Origin: Notospermus geniculatus
Lineage: Eukaryota; Nemertea; Pilidiophora; Heteronemertea; Lineidae
Assembly: GCA_002633025.1 (NCBI GenBank)
Contig: NMRB01000038.1
Coordinates: forward strand, 129,177-193,176
DNA length: 64,000 bases
Direction of reading: 5' to 3'
Of this stretch, positions 11,208 through 21,773 are shown in pieces (position 1 is the stretch's first letter; each line of letters begins with the position of its first letter). Below the pieces are notes generated by a model. The model did not search any database, was not told the origin of the DNA, and was given only the letters and a program-made list of their open reading frames with translations. The translations under genes were made by a program, and so were the position numbers.

Positions 11208-11721
11208 CTAGCAAGTTACCCGTCCTACGGTCGTGTTATCGGGAGATTTTGCAGAATTTTGTGGATTGAATAGAGGAAATAAGTTATGCAGATGAAGGCC
11301 TTTCCTTTCCAACACTATCCAACAGGAATCTCATTGCCACTTTGCTACTTGGCATGCCAGCGGCTGCATTGTATACTTCTGCCAATCTGAAGGAGTTCAT
11401 CGTAGGTCGCCCACTGTTTCTCTGATAAGAGGATTCTGCATCTAGGCCATTCCACTGTCTTCGTAACAGGAACGGGGTCACACAGTCAGCAAGTTAAGAC
11501 AATTGGGGGAATCCCTCCACAGCGTAAAAATAGAATCACAGGTCACCAAAGGATTTCCCTGTCAAAACCATCTTGGAACCAACTTTTTGCCGGCTTTTAT
11601 TTGCTATAAACACAGACTGATACGTGGCCTACACATCACACCACTATTCATTACTTGGATGCAGCCCAATCTCCAGAAGGAGTGTAACAAAGCTGCACCG
11701 TCTTCTCTCTTATTGTATAGA
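11208..11721. repeat. Dispersed repeat B
   Basis: Begins CTAGCAAGTTACCCGTC and ends ...TTGTATAG. Bases 11267-11722 match repeat A closely. Repeat C starts immediately after it with the same CTAGCAAGTTACCCG block, so B and C form a head-to-tail pair or one is inserted at the other's end. Confidence 0.72.
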
Positions 11722-11852
11722 CTAGCAAGTTACCCGTCCTACGGTTGTGTTGTCGGGAGGGCGTTTTGCATGTATATTGCAGAATTTTGTGGAATGAATA
11801 CAGCGAAGAAGGTTATGCAGAGGGGGTCGTGAATGATGACGGCCTTTCCAAC

Positions 11853-13675
11853 GGGTATTCGAAAAACCTGGATGACTGGATGACTGGATTTACTGGATTG
11901 TGACTCAGTGCCCACCGCCGCCTGAATATACTGTAAAATCACTTATTTTACCTTGTACTTTTTTCAGCGTTTCTAACAAAGTGCATATTTCAACAGGGCA
12001 TACTTAGCGGTTAGGAAGATCAACAGAAACATAATTTTTCTTTACTCAAGTTATGAAGTTCTATAACACTTCCTCGTAAAAAGACTGCATTAAAGTTAAA
12101 CTTCCGCATCTGGACCACCATGACCTCGTGTTATTACACTGTCATTGATAGCTGTGAGTAGCCCACTTAAAGGGGCAAGGTTACATGGCTATTAGTAGTA
12201 ACTTGCCTGTCAAGTTGCAGTGATTCATCTGGCTGATGACACGACGCCTTGGGACACTTCCACCAAAGAACATGCAGTAGGATCTTTGCTCGAAAGGGCT
12301 GAAAATTACCGCTATACCTCCTCCAGTATTTGCAATAGGGAGATAAGACCAATCCCGACAACTTTTCAAAAGGGACCCATAGTAAATTCTCAAGGACTTA
12401 GGAGCTATATGTGTTAATTTACATAAAAAACGTGAGTTCTTATTACATAACTACTGAAAACAATTAAAAACATGCTTATTTGGTTTAGAGGCACCATGTT
12501 TCTATCTGTTAGTAATACATTTATGGGGTGTAAATCCATCCGTTTAAAAGTTAGCTGTACATCGGGTCCCATCGGCTTGTACAAAGCTCAGTTCTTGGGT
12601 CCAATGATGAGGTCAGTTCCAAAAATTCAATTGGCCGTAACTACCCCTTGGCACGCAGATCCAAGGGGGGACTTTTGATGAGGGATTGTACAGAAATATT
12701 ATTTCTGCGCCGATTTTGCCGGGTTGGACCACTACTTTGACTGGACTAATAGGCCTAGTCCGAGTCTCCCCTTCATAATAAGCCCTTTTTACACTACGCA
12801 GAATTTTGGCCTGGACGAACCGTGCCGTGCTCGACCCGGGCCAGGCCCGCCTCAGAATGACCATTTTGCCCCATTTACACTGCACCATGAAAACCGAGCC
12901 AATATCTGAATCGCCGGCTCTCCTTTCTGTGGAGATAGGAAATCTCCGTCAGTTTCAATATGGCTGCGCCCATGAACATTCGCGGAAATGACGTATTGAG
13001 TTCAAGGCCGATAAATGAGCATGCGCACTCACTATAGGTGAGTCATTCAAGTGGGCCGAGCCCAGTAGCGTGTTTACACTGCGCAGTTTTTCAGCAGATC
13101 CGTGCTCGACCCGGGTCGAACCCACCTCCTGTTGGGGGGTTCGGCCCGGATAAAAGTAGCACCGTGCCGAGCCAAGTTGTGCCGTGCCAACCCATTTACA
13201 CTATCACCTTTTTTGCCGCGCCGTGCTCGACCCGGGTCGAGCGCGGTTATAAACACGTAGTGTAAAAGTGGCTATAGGCTGTCGCAGGCACCGTGCCGAC
13301 ATCGGCGTCAATAGCTTAAAATAGAAACAGGAGTCAGACATTCGACTACCGAAATAAAAGTAGACCCACAGGCAGAATTTGGCGTAATTCAGTGGAATTC
13401 CTCCTCTTGGGGGTCACTGGTAGTGTTTAGTAGTGTAATTTTTTTTCGAATCTTTGAGAAATTTTACAGTTCCTAGGCTTTCCTAGGCCTTTTTTTTATT
13501 ATGTTTAATTCTTGGACTATATATTTTTTCAAATCTTCAGCGAAAAATCGTCTTGAACAAATTCCGCTTCGGCATTCCATAGCAGTACCGTAATGAACGA
13601 ATTCAGGCGGTGGTGAGCAATGAGTCACAATCCAGTAAATCCAGTCATCCCGTCATCCAGGTTTTTCAAATACCC
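11853..13675. mobile_element. Mutator-like element with exact 9-bp target-site duplication
   Basis: An 1823-bp element. The left end GGGTATTCGAAAAACC and right end GGTTTTTCAAATACCC open long (about 70-bp) inverted repeats containing TGACTGGATTTACTGG and CACCGCCGCCTGAAT or near matches. The 9-bp sequence CTTTCCAAC precedes it (11844-11852) and follows it (13676-13684). Repeat copies A and B have this word once, confirming the empty site. No transposase frame is seen, so it is non-autonomous. It hosts the MITE at 12781-13273. Confidence 0.85.
12781..13273. mobile_element. 493-bp MITE, copy 1 (AGCC...TTTACACT termini)
   Basis: The ends are AGCCCTTTTTACACTACG and the complement of AGCCACTTTTACACTACG. 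The arms are full of CGACCCGGG, GTGCCGTGC and GGCCCG words that pair internally. The flanks are ATA on both sides (3-bp duplication). A copy of exactly the same length lies in opposite orientation at 52646-53138. Confidence 0.85.
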
Positions 13676-14075
13676 CTTTCCAACACTATCCAGCAATGAT
13701 CTCATCGCCACTTTGCCGTAGGCATGCCAGCTGCATTAGTCTAAAGAAGTTCATCGTGGGTTGCCCACTCCACAGCTCTCTGATAAGAGGAGTCTGCATC
13801 TAGGCCATTCCGCTGTCTTTGTAACAGGAACGGGGTCACACAGTCAGCAAGTCAAGACAATTGGGGGAATCCCTCCACAGTGTAAAAATAGAATTCCAGG
13901 TCACCAAAAGATTTCCCTGTCAAAACCATCTTGGAACCAATTTTTTTCTGGTTTTTATTTGCTATAAACACAGACTGATACCTGGCCTACACATCACACC
14001 ACCATTCATTACTTGGATGCTGCCCGATCTCCAGAAGGAGTGAGACAAAGCTGCACCGTCTTCTCTCTTATTGTA

Positions 14076-15624
14076 AGGCAAAGTGGGGTAATAGTAGCCC
14101 CGGGGTAATAGTAGCCCCTAGCCTGGTTTTTGATTGATATTCCAGCAATGAATGAATCAATTCAACAACCAATACATGCATAGATTATACTGTATCTCTA
14201 GTTACCATAACTAACAGAGTTAATGATTATATCACCTATTGTCTAAGAGTAATGACCATTTGAAGTACTCAAGTCAACAACTGTACAAAAATAAGAGTGG
14301 TTCAAACTTTTTACCTATTAGATTTTATAATAGTATTTTCTGAAGCCCATGTTTGAGAGTCGGTTGAGTGAACAGGCATCAAGTGTAGAATCACCTGTAG
14401 GAAGCATTTGTTTCAACTATTCACAGAAAAAAACTTAGTAACATTTTCCTGTAGAGGGTGCACCTGGGGTAATAGTAGCCCCTTGGGTCGGGGTAATAGT
14501 AGCCCCTAGCTTTACTCGCTATATCTTTACTGAGAGGAAGGGAATGTGAAATATCTTCATTTTAGCCCTCATCCAAATCCTAATTTCGTACTTTTGATGC
14601 ATTTTAACCCTTTCACTGCTTATTTCAAGTTAAAACACAATAAGTTACAGTATTAGATACAAACTGGAATGTATAAAACAAAATATCAGGGGAAGGAAGT
14701 GACTGGTGCTTGTTTATTTCAGCTATTGGTTAAATTCTGTGAGGACTTTTGAAATTGGGGAATCAATTTAGTAAAATGGCAAGCTACTCACATACGTAAA
14801 GGACCATGACGATGCTGAACGTGGTTGAAGAAACTCTTTTTTTAAAAAAAAAACAAGTGCTTTTTTACTGCAAAATAACTTCGGAACAGTATTTGACAGC
14901 TACTTAAATGGTATAATTCGGAGAAGGTGCCAAGCCTTGTGTTTACTGCACGTCAGACTAGTCAAATGATTGTGCGTCGTATCTTCAAATAGGTTTGTTC
15001 CTTAAAGGAGTTAGACGCCGAAGTTGTAAACACTCGCTCACTAGTTCTCTATCCACGCGACGCCTGCGGTGCTGCCACCTATTGTCGGTGATATGTACTG
15101 ACGTGAATATCGTGAGTGAGTTGCATCGGACCGGGAACCAGTCTACTGGCTACTGGTGCTGCCGCCTGCACGAAGGAATAAAACTAATTTAAAGACCATA
15201 TTTGTAAACAAACCAGCTTGTTTACAACTTCGGCGTCTAACTCCTTTAAATAAAGGTAATCTTCTTTAAAATAAATGTCAGATTGTTTTTTTTGCGATAC
15301 AGACCTACATGTAAAACAATATTATCACTAACAAGGTCATGTTGCGATAGAAAAAAGATTTTATGAAAAGAAATTGAACATGTGAACACTTTGTCCAGGG
15401 GCTACTATTACCCCATAGCTACGGGGTAATAGTAGCCCCTGACTACTACTTTTGAAATGGCTCTCAGATGAATATTATGGGTTGCTGTGCCATGAATTTC
15501 GAGTGATGCCTTCAGAAGAAGTGCCACAACAAGATTTGGGCAGATTTTTTGGTGTCCCTCAAGAAATAACCTGTGCAGTTTACAAAATAGGTGAAAAGGG
15601 GGCTACTATTACCCCACTTTGCCT
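14076..15624. mobile_element. TA-flanked foldback element with GGGGTAATAGTAGCCCC termini (Tc1/mariner-pogo-like)
   Basis: The ends are AGGCAAAGTGGGGTAATAG and its exact complement, flanked by TA on both sides (14074-14075, 15625-15626). Insertion into TTGTATAG is confirmed by repeat copies A and B. Internal copies of GGGGTAATAGTAGCCCC lie near 14100, 14470, 14495 and, inverted, near 15400-15440. A 60-residue frame near the right end (15452-15634) partly runs into the terminal repeat and is not convincing as transposase. TA target and terminus style suggest pogo-like origin. Confidence 0.78.
15006..15245. mobile_element. TTAA-flanked MITE with AGGAGTTAGACGCCG termini
   Basis: A 240-bp element inside the pogo-like element. 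Terminal inverted repeats are AGGAGTTAGACGCCGAAG and its complement, continuing GTTGTAAAC inward. TTAA lies at 15002-15005 and 15246-15249. It belongs to the TTAA-targeting set in this window. Confidence 0.82.
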
Positions 15625-15878
15625 TATAGATTAGTGCGTTCCAATATGCGTCTCATTCAATTCCTTTTGACTTATAGACCCCTCAGGTGCCTTCATTTCC
15701 GTCATACAACTCGTACTTTTATGGTATTTTGACATCTTTTATTTTTTCAACGCCTGACCACATTTCAAAAATTCACAACGTCAGCTCGCCCTTAACAACA
15801 TTGTCAATAGAGGTCTCTCGTAACGCGGGTATGAGCGCAGGATGGGGAAGTGCCGCTTCAATGTTTTTCTCTTTCTAG

Positions 15879-16013
15879 GCTCAGCACCTCATGTCTTTAC
15901 TATGGCATCATCGTGTCCATCCCTGACCTGAGTGGGGACTTATACCTGAATACAGTCTATTCATCACTGCCTGGGATGTTTCTTGGTTGGACCGTCATTC
16001 CAATGGCGAATCT
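15879..16013 (+). CDS. SLC22-like gene 1, internal exon (TM7-TM8)
   Basis: The acceptor TCTTTCTAG ends at 15878 and the donor GTAAGC starts at 16014. The first base completes Leu from the previous exon (TT+G) and the last two bases (CT) pass to the next. Translation gives LSTSCLYYGIIVSIPDLSGD, the TM7 signature of SLC22 carriers (an aromatic YYG pair followed by G-D). LNTVYSSLPGMFLGW follows in TM8. The 135-bp size and both phases fit the neighbouring exons at 2848-3081 and 25079-25282, even though the flanking introns are 12.8 and 9.1 kb. Confidence 0.88.
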
Positions 16014-16389
16014 GTAAGCTTATTAACGACGCTTTCAAAGTGTGACAGCAGTGATCGCGGATTTGTCAACAGTGACATATCAATGAGAACTTTGTGGTAC
16101 AGGTGATATCACAACAAGATGGGTATTGGAAAAACCTGGATGACTGGATTTACTGGATTGTGCGTCATTGCTCACCGCCGCCTGCATTGGTTCATTAAAG
16201 CTGAACTACATAAAGAAAAACGGCGGGTATAAAATGCAGGTTGCCCTGCAGAACCTAGTTCGCAGGTCATATCGTCAGTCAAACCTATGTAGAAAATAAT
16301 GCAGCCGCGAAGGGATCGAGGTTGCACATGGTAGGCCTACTTCTGTAGTTCTCTATCTCGCGAATTTTCCTAGGTATAATTACGGGCCG

Positions 16390-16936
16390 TTATATCCGCA
16401 AAAAGTAGACGTTGACAAAACAGAAACGCAGGTTATAAAATCAGCGACGTGCTTTTAGAAAACAAACACCGATCGGTATCCCTCTATAGTGGTGGCTGCG
16501 ATTTTTTGTGCCGGAAGTTGTTTTTTTACCGGAAGTGCAGGGTGTAGGGTGCAGGAAGGAAGAAATGTCCATCTAAGCTTTTTCGGACAATACGTCCAAT
16601 TGTCGGATGAATGTATCTATTTTCGGACGGACCCATTTTCCACCATTTTTAACCCTAAAACGTTCAACCCAATAATAATGATTTGAATTAGCCCTTTAAT
16701 AACGAAAATAGTTTTTTTAAATGCAAATATCTTGACAACAAAAGGTTGTATGACCTTGACGCCTATTTTTTTTAAAATCCTCATTAAATTTTACATATAA
16801 TATATAACTTTCATTCAAATCAAAGAGGGTCGTTCAATTGTCGGATGAATGTATCTATTTTCGGACGGACACATGTTCCACCCTTTTAACCCTAAAACGT
16901 TCATCCCAATAATAATGATTTGAATTAACCATTTAA
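16390..16936. repeat. Diverged relative of 18715-20413, with a tandem duplication
   Basis: 16390-16600 resembles the left arm of 18715-20413 (AAGTAGACGTTG, CGTGCTTTTAGAAAACAAA, GGTGCAGGAAGGAAG). From 16599 a unit of about 250 bp (CAATTGTCGGATGAATG, TTTTCGGACGG, AAAACGTTCA) begins again at 16848. The second unit is interrupted at 16936 by the TTAA insertion and resumes at 23681-23816. Confidence 0.65.
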
Positions 16937-17454
16937 AGGGACTCTATAGGGAACTCACGGATACCACGAATATTCGTCAGTTCAATATCTCAATCATAGG
17001 TGGCAGGTCGCAATAATAGTTTGTCAATTTGTCAATAGATGGCGCGAATATGAAAGTATAAGTACGCATGCGCAGTTACAAGGCAGAATCGCGGGAAATT
17101 CTATAAATAGCACTGGGGAACACATGATCACGTCCGCCATGGAATTCCGAGCGGTAAAAATAGACACAAGTTATGAGGAGCTCAGTCACAGCGAACCTCT
17201 TAACATTACGTAATATCAATTGGGAAGTGTGCGAGTGCTGGCGATTCAGCGATGTTAAAGCTGAACTAGATCAACTAAAAGCCCCCATGCGACGAGCAAG
17301 AGAAATGCTAACGCCCTGCAAACACCTCACAGGAAGGCTCAGAACATGATAGACCCAACGATGCCAGGAGGGCGCCACCTTATTTGTCTCAGGGCAACAG
17401 AGCTGTCAAGAACTCCGGATACCTCCCACACTACTCAAAGAAAAAAAATGTAGT

Positions 17455-17535
17455 CATGTAGACGGGATTCGAACCGTCCACCTTCTGATTTGTAATTCAA
17501 CATTCTATCCACTCGGCCAACGAGCCAGCTGACAA
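17455..17535 (-). other. tRNA-like module, left arm of 17259-17900
   Basis: The minus strand reads GTTGGCCGAGTGGATAG (A box/D arm) and then GGACGGTTCGAATCCCGTC, a T arm with a 5-bp stem around TTCGAAT and a perfect B box. The anticodon arm is weak (3-4 bp) and no acceptor stem closes. Probably tRNA-derived rather than functional. Confidence 0.55.
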
Positions 17536-17631
17536 GAACATGATTTGTGTTTGTCATAGACGTAGGCCTTCGACTTGCGTAATAATACTAACTATGAACA
17601 AGAGAAAACACACGAAGCCTACCAACAATAT

Positions 17632-17702
17632 CGGTGGCCGAATGGGGAAGACGGTGAAGCAAAGATAACAGGTCGCGGGTTCGATTCCCAGCTGGGTCGA
17701 AT
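17632..17702 (+). other. tRNA-like module, right arm of 17259-17900
   Basis: The plus strand reads GGTGGCCGAATGGGG (A-box-like) and GCGGGTTCGATTCCCAGC (B box within a T-arm-like hairpin). The 71-bp span is tRNA-sized, but the acceptor and anticodon stems do not form well. It points outward toward the element's right end, opposite to its partner in the left arm. Confidence 0.55.
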
Positions 17703-18430
17703 TTTTTTTCTTTCGAAAAAAGTGTTCAGCAGGAGCTCACCAGAGGATGTTGACACCTTTACAGCTCGAAGACAAATAAGGTGGCGCCCTCCTGGCATCG
17801 TCGGGTCTATCATGTTCTGAGCCTTCGTGTGAGGTGTTTGCAGGGCGTTAGCATTTCTCTTGCTCGTCGCAAGGGGGCTTTTAGTTGATCTAGTTCAGCT
17901 TTAATTAAACCTGGTCATTGCATGGTTGAATGGCAAGGTACATGTAATTAGACCTTTGTGGTGTTTTTATGTGTGTCTGAACGCGGGGTATTCATGTCTA
18001 CCATGTATACTGAGCATAACTTGTGTGATGTTGAATCGCCTTTACACCACGAAATTTGTATTGTGTTCGGTCTGCATGGACTGGGCATGGTTCGGTGCAA
18101 ATGATACGTTCTAAGGTGTTGCCCAAATTCCCGACAATGAACACCCCTAGTCCAAATCCGATGTCCCATGAATTCAGCCCTTCAAGAAAACAAAGAGTTC
18201 GCGAAAAAAACAAAGTTTATCATCAAATTTTCCCCAAGAACTCGGTTAATGAAGTGTACAATGCAGTGCTTCTGATTCGACGGGCGCCACATTAATATAA
18301 TACACATCTTCAAATGCACAAATCTGACAGAGTTTTTTATAGGCCTACCGGGTATTTCCAATTAGTCCATTTTTATTTCTCTCTAACCCCTGACTACATT
18401 CCCGACTACATCTATTTGGCACTCAGAATT

Positions 18431-20830
18431 GGTTAGTGATAAAACCCGGAACGAAACGAAACGAAATGAAATCATCGAAATGATCGAAATGGGACTCGCT
18501 GGGAAATTGGGAATTCATGTTGAGCATTATTTCGATCGTGTCAGGGAGCTCTTAGCCTAGGATACTCAGCCATAATTCAGCAAAGGTGTCAGCCCACGCC
18601 CATCTTTCTTGGCTACCAAGGGTTGAGACATCACTCCGCCCCGCGACCATGCTCGCACAAACCCTTGGCATCTTTAGCACTCGTCACCTGTATTTCACTG
18701 GCTGTTCCGTTATCTACGGTGGCTCCTAGGTGCCAGAACAAATTACAGAAACTCGGAACGAGTTACGAAATTAAGACGAGAACAAATTACGAAATTAACT
18801 CAGAACAAGTTACGAAATTAAGACGAGAACAAATTACGAAAATTACCTTGGCTCCTAGGTGCCAGAACAAAATACAGAAACTCGGAACGGGTTGCGAAAT
18901 TAAGATGAGAACAAATTTCCAATTTAACTCAGAACATATTACGAAATTAAGATGATAACAAATTCTAGGAGCCAGAACAAAATAAATAAACTCGGAACGT
19001 GTTGCGAAATTAAGACGAGAACGAATTTCCAAATTGACTCAGAACGGAAGTAAAGTCAGAACGGAAGTAGATAACGTAGATATGGGCGGTAATATCCGCA
19101 AAAAAGTAGACGTTGTCAAAACAGAGACGTAGATTCAAAAATCAGGGACGTGCTTTTAGAAAACAAAGATTCCTTTAACAAAACAGAGACGTTTAGCTGT
19201 GGTTTGGAGTCGTTCACGGAGGAGACGTTGGGTGGCGCTCGTGGCAGTTAAAGGTGAATTAAAGGCCTTATCTATCCCCGTCCAGACAAATTTTAATATT
19301 GGTGCATGGCGATGTCCCATCATGCCTGGCGTGAATGAAGAAAAAAGTGCAGGTGAAGGGTGCAGGAAGGAAGCAATGTCCATCTAGGCCTTTTTCGGGC
19401 AATAGCACCGGTTTCCTCCTATCCGACGATCGGTTGGTACCTATTTTCGGACAAAGTTTATTTGACGGAACTTTTGTTTTTTAAGGTCACTGAACACAAT
19501 GGTGACATTTTGTTTTATTTCGACCCTTAATTCCCTTTTTCAACCCGGAAGTAAGCCTTTTTCTCGGAAAGTATTAGTCATACGACAATGGGACCACTTG
19601 CATTCGGTTCTACGTGAAATTTTACATGTAATATGTTAATCTTATCAAAATCGGAGAGGGTCAAAATTTTACAAAAAAATCCAAAGTTTTTTTTTTAAAA
19701 TTTCGACCATCTCCGATTTTGATAAGATTAACATATTATATGTAAAATTTCCCGTAGAATCGAATGCAAGTGGTCCCATTGTCGTATGACTAATACTTTC
19801 CGAGAAAAAGGCTTACTTCCGGGTTGAAAAAGGGAATTAAGGGTCGAAATAAAGAAAAATGTCACCATTGTGTTCAGTGACCTTAAAAAACAAAAGTTCC
19901 GTCAAATAAACTTTGTCCGAAAATAGGTACCAACCGATCGTCGGATAGGAGGAAACCGGTGCTATTGTCCGAAAAAGCCCTAGATGGACATTGCTTCCTT
20001 CCTGCACCCTCCACCTGCACTTTTTTCTTCATTCACGCCAGGCATGATGGGACATCGCCATGCACCAATATTAAAATTTGTCTGGACGGGGATAGATAAG
20101 GCCTTTAATTCACCTTTAACTGCCACTGGCGCCAGCCAACGTCTCCTCCGTGAACGACTCCAAATCACAGCTAAACGTCTCTGTTTTGTTAAAGGAATCT
20201 TTGTTTTCTAAAAGCACGTAACTGATTTTTGAATCTACGTCTCTGTTTTGACAACGTCTACTTTTTTGCGGATATTACCGCCCATATCTACGTTATCTAC
20301 TTCCGTTCTGACTTTACTTCCGTTCCCAGTTAATTTGGAAATTCGTTCTCGTCTTAATTTCGCAACACGTTCCGAGTTTCTGTAATTTGTTCTGGCACCT
20401 AGGAGCCACCGTAGTTATCACCCCTCCGTTCAAATATGCATTTTATACTATCAAATCTCCCGAGGACTCTGGTTAGTACATTGATTTCCCGATGTGGGTC
20501 AAGAAATTGTATGCGAAAGCTTCCAGGGGTAGTGGCGTAGTCTTTATGACGTAGCCAATACACGTGGAGTTTCAGGATGGCCCACGCCATGTACGAAATT
20601 CCCTTTGGTGCTCCTCAAGTTCCCGCCATGTTATTCTGTGTTTTCTTCACTCATTCGGTTGGTGCATAAAGCAAGCGTCAATGTCGGAGCAGATTCTATG
20701 TAAACCACTAAAATATCGATAATACAGTAGGACATGCCAAAACGAATATACATTCATGCAAATCATGCCCATTTCGATCATTTCGATGATTTCATTTCGT
20801 TTCGTTTCGTTTCGGCTTTTATCACTAACC
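18431..20830. mobile_element. Element with GGTTAGTGATAAAA termini and perfect 9-bp duplication (Mutator-like)
   Basis: The ends GGTTAGTGATAAAACCCGG and CGGCTTTTATCACTAACC continue into arms with GAAACGAAACGAAATG and ATCGAAATGATCGAAATGG. The word CTCAGAATT lies immediately before (18422-18430) and immediately after (20831-20839). The 9-bp duplication and long inverted repeats fit a Mutator-like element, though from a different family than 11853-13675. Size is 2400 bp, of which 1699 bp is the nested palindrome. Confidence 0.85.
18715..20413. mobile_element. Near-perfect 1.7-kb palindromic element
   Basis: Arms of about 850 bp meet near 19690. The ends are TACGGTGGCTCCTAGGTGCC and its complement, flanked by GTTATC on both sides (18709-18714, 20414-20419). 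Conserved arm blocks include AAAGTAGACGTTGTC, CGTGCTTTTAGAAAACAAAG and GGGTGCAGGAAGGAAG. The left arm also holds a tandem expansion (18740-19040) of a GAACAAATTACGAAATTAA-like unit that the right arm lacks. Frames at 19156-19383 and 19984-20211 mirror one another because of the palindrome and are not genes. Confidence 0.85.
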
Positions 20831-21091
20831 CTCAGAATTTCATAAACGTTAGATTTTCCCTTTGCTCGAACCCAGGGGTTATCGGAACCAGGGCGCAGTT
20901 TATATTTTGGGATAAGAGTGGGATGATCGACCTGAGGAGGTGTAGAAGAATGCGGTTTTCCAAAAAAAAGAATCTTTGTAGAAATATAAGTTGAATGCCA
21001 GGTACCCCACCACAGCACAAGGATTGCATCGACGCAGATGAAAGTAGGGGGCCTACACCGCCAGTAGGCCTAGGCCAAACAGCGTTGATGA

Positions 21092-21133
21092 GTGAGAGGG
21101 TGCATTGTGCATAAAGCCAATGCACCCTCTCAC
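21092..21133. repeat. Perfect 16-bp-stem hairpin
   Basis: GTGAGAGGGTGCATTG and CAATGCACCCTCTCAC are separated by a 10-base loop. Function unknown; possibly the scar or core of a very small palindromic element. Confidence 0.7.
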
Positions 21134-21309
21134 GAAATGAGGGCGCCTGCAAATTGGATGTGAAGTAGCCTGTAGACTCGGGCTACCTTACTGAGCAGCG
21201 GGTTTGGAGATGTCAGATGGAGTGTTGTATTACTACAGGAGGTTGTCAAGATCAAGGACTGATTTTGTTTTATGAAAGTTTTTACTGAGTACCCTATATA
21301 GGCTATACC

Positions 21310-21330
21310 NCCCCCCCCCCCCCCCCCCCC
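21310..21330. repeat. Poly-C run with an undetermined base
   Basis: About 20 consecutive C follow an N at 21310. Homopolymer length here is unreliable, so frames crossing it (21130-21424, minus strand) should be ignored. Confidence 0.9.
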
Positions 21331-21773
21331 ATACAAAGGCACCCCGAACGCCACGTGGACTATCCACATCGGCGAACATGTCCGAGTTGCTCGATCCCAT
21401 GTGTGGAGTGCACAGAATGTTCATACGTCATCCAAACATCTGCCTGCTTGGAAAATGCATGACCTCACGAAATCGACCTATTTCTCATCCTACACAAAAG
21501 CTGCCGTGTCATCAATCCTTGACCTAATTCGTTCAAAAGCAATTTACTGCGAAGTCAAGGTTCTTCAAAGACAACGTGAATCGTTATCAACATCAGTTAA
21601 TGGTATCTCAATCATTCGAGGCGAATAGAGCTCTCAAACTTGGCCCGATCATAGAAAACTGGCCTCGCAAAATCACAACCATGCGAAAAGAACACTAAAC
21701 CATTTTGAAGTGATCCACAAAAGCCATCGCCGTGTTATGCTGCCGCCTTGCGGCGGGTTCCGGGATCAATGCG

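Larger units (their letters stand above)
11722..14075. repeat. Dispersed repeat C, split by a Mutator-like insertion
   Basis: The copy runs 11722-11852, resumes at 13676-14075, and its tail (TATAGATTAG) appears after the pogo-like element at 15625. The interruption at 11853-13675 is flanked by a 9-bp duplication. It is more diverged than A and B. Confidence 0.7.
9050..15815 (-). repeat. Dispersed repeat R1, copy 2, reversed and split by insertions
   Basis: Segments 9050-9165, 11080-11205 and 15640-15815 are, on the minus strand, consecutive pieces of the sequence at 1855-2260. Everything between them (foldback 9170-10816, MITE 10851-11075, repeats B and C, Mutator-like 11853-13675, pogo-like 14076-15624) therefore arrived later. 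This accounts for most of the 12.8-kb intron. Confidence 0.65.
17259..17900. mobile_element. AGCTGA-type TTAA element carrying tRNA-like modules in both arms
   Basis: A 642-bp element between TTAA duplications (17255-17258, 17901-17904). Terminal inverted repeats of about 150 bp start AGCTGAACTAGATCAACT and contain CCCCCATGCGACGAGCAAG and GGAGGGCGCCACCTTAT. Each arm then carries a different tRNA-like block. The left arm of a near relative begins at 63800 and runs off the window. Confidence 0.88.

Noticed and set aside
15452-15634. Transposase C-terminus in the pogo-like element
   Set aside because: The 60-residue frame extends into the terminal inverted repeat and shows no DDE or DNA-binding motif.
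17455-17702. Possible functional tRNA genes
   Set aside because: A and B boxes are good, but acceptor stems do not close and anticodon stems are weak or have wrong loop sizes. The blocks are parts of a repeated transposon.
18984-20211. Matching 60-80-residue frames on both strands (for example 19156-19383 and 19984-20211)
   Set aside because: They are mirror images of one sequence in the two arms of a palindromic element, without coding support.
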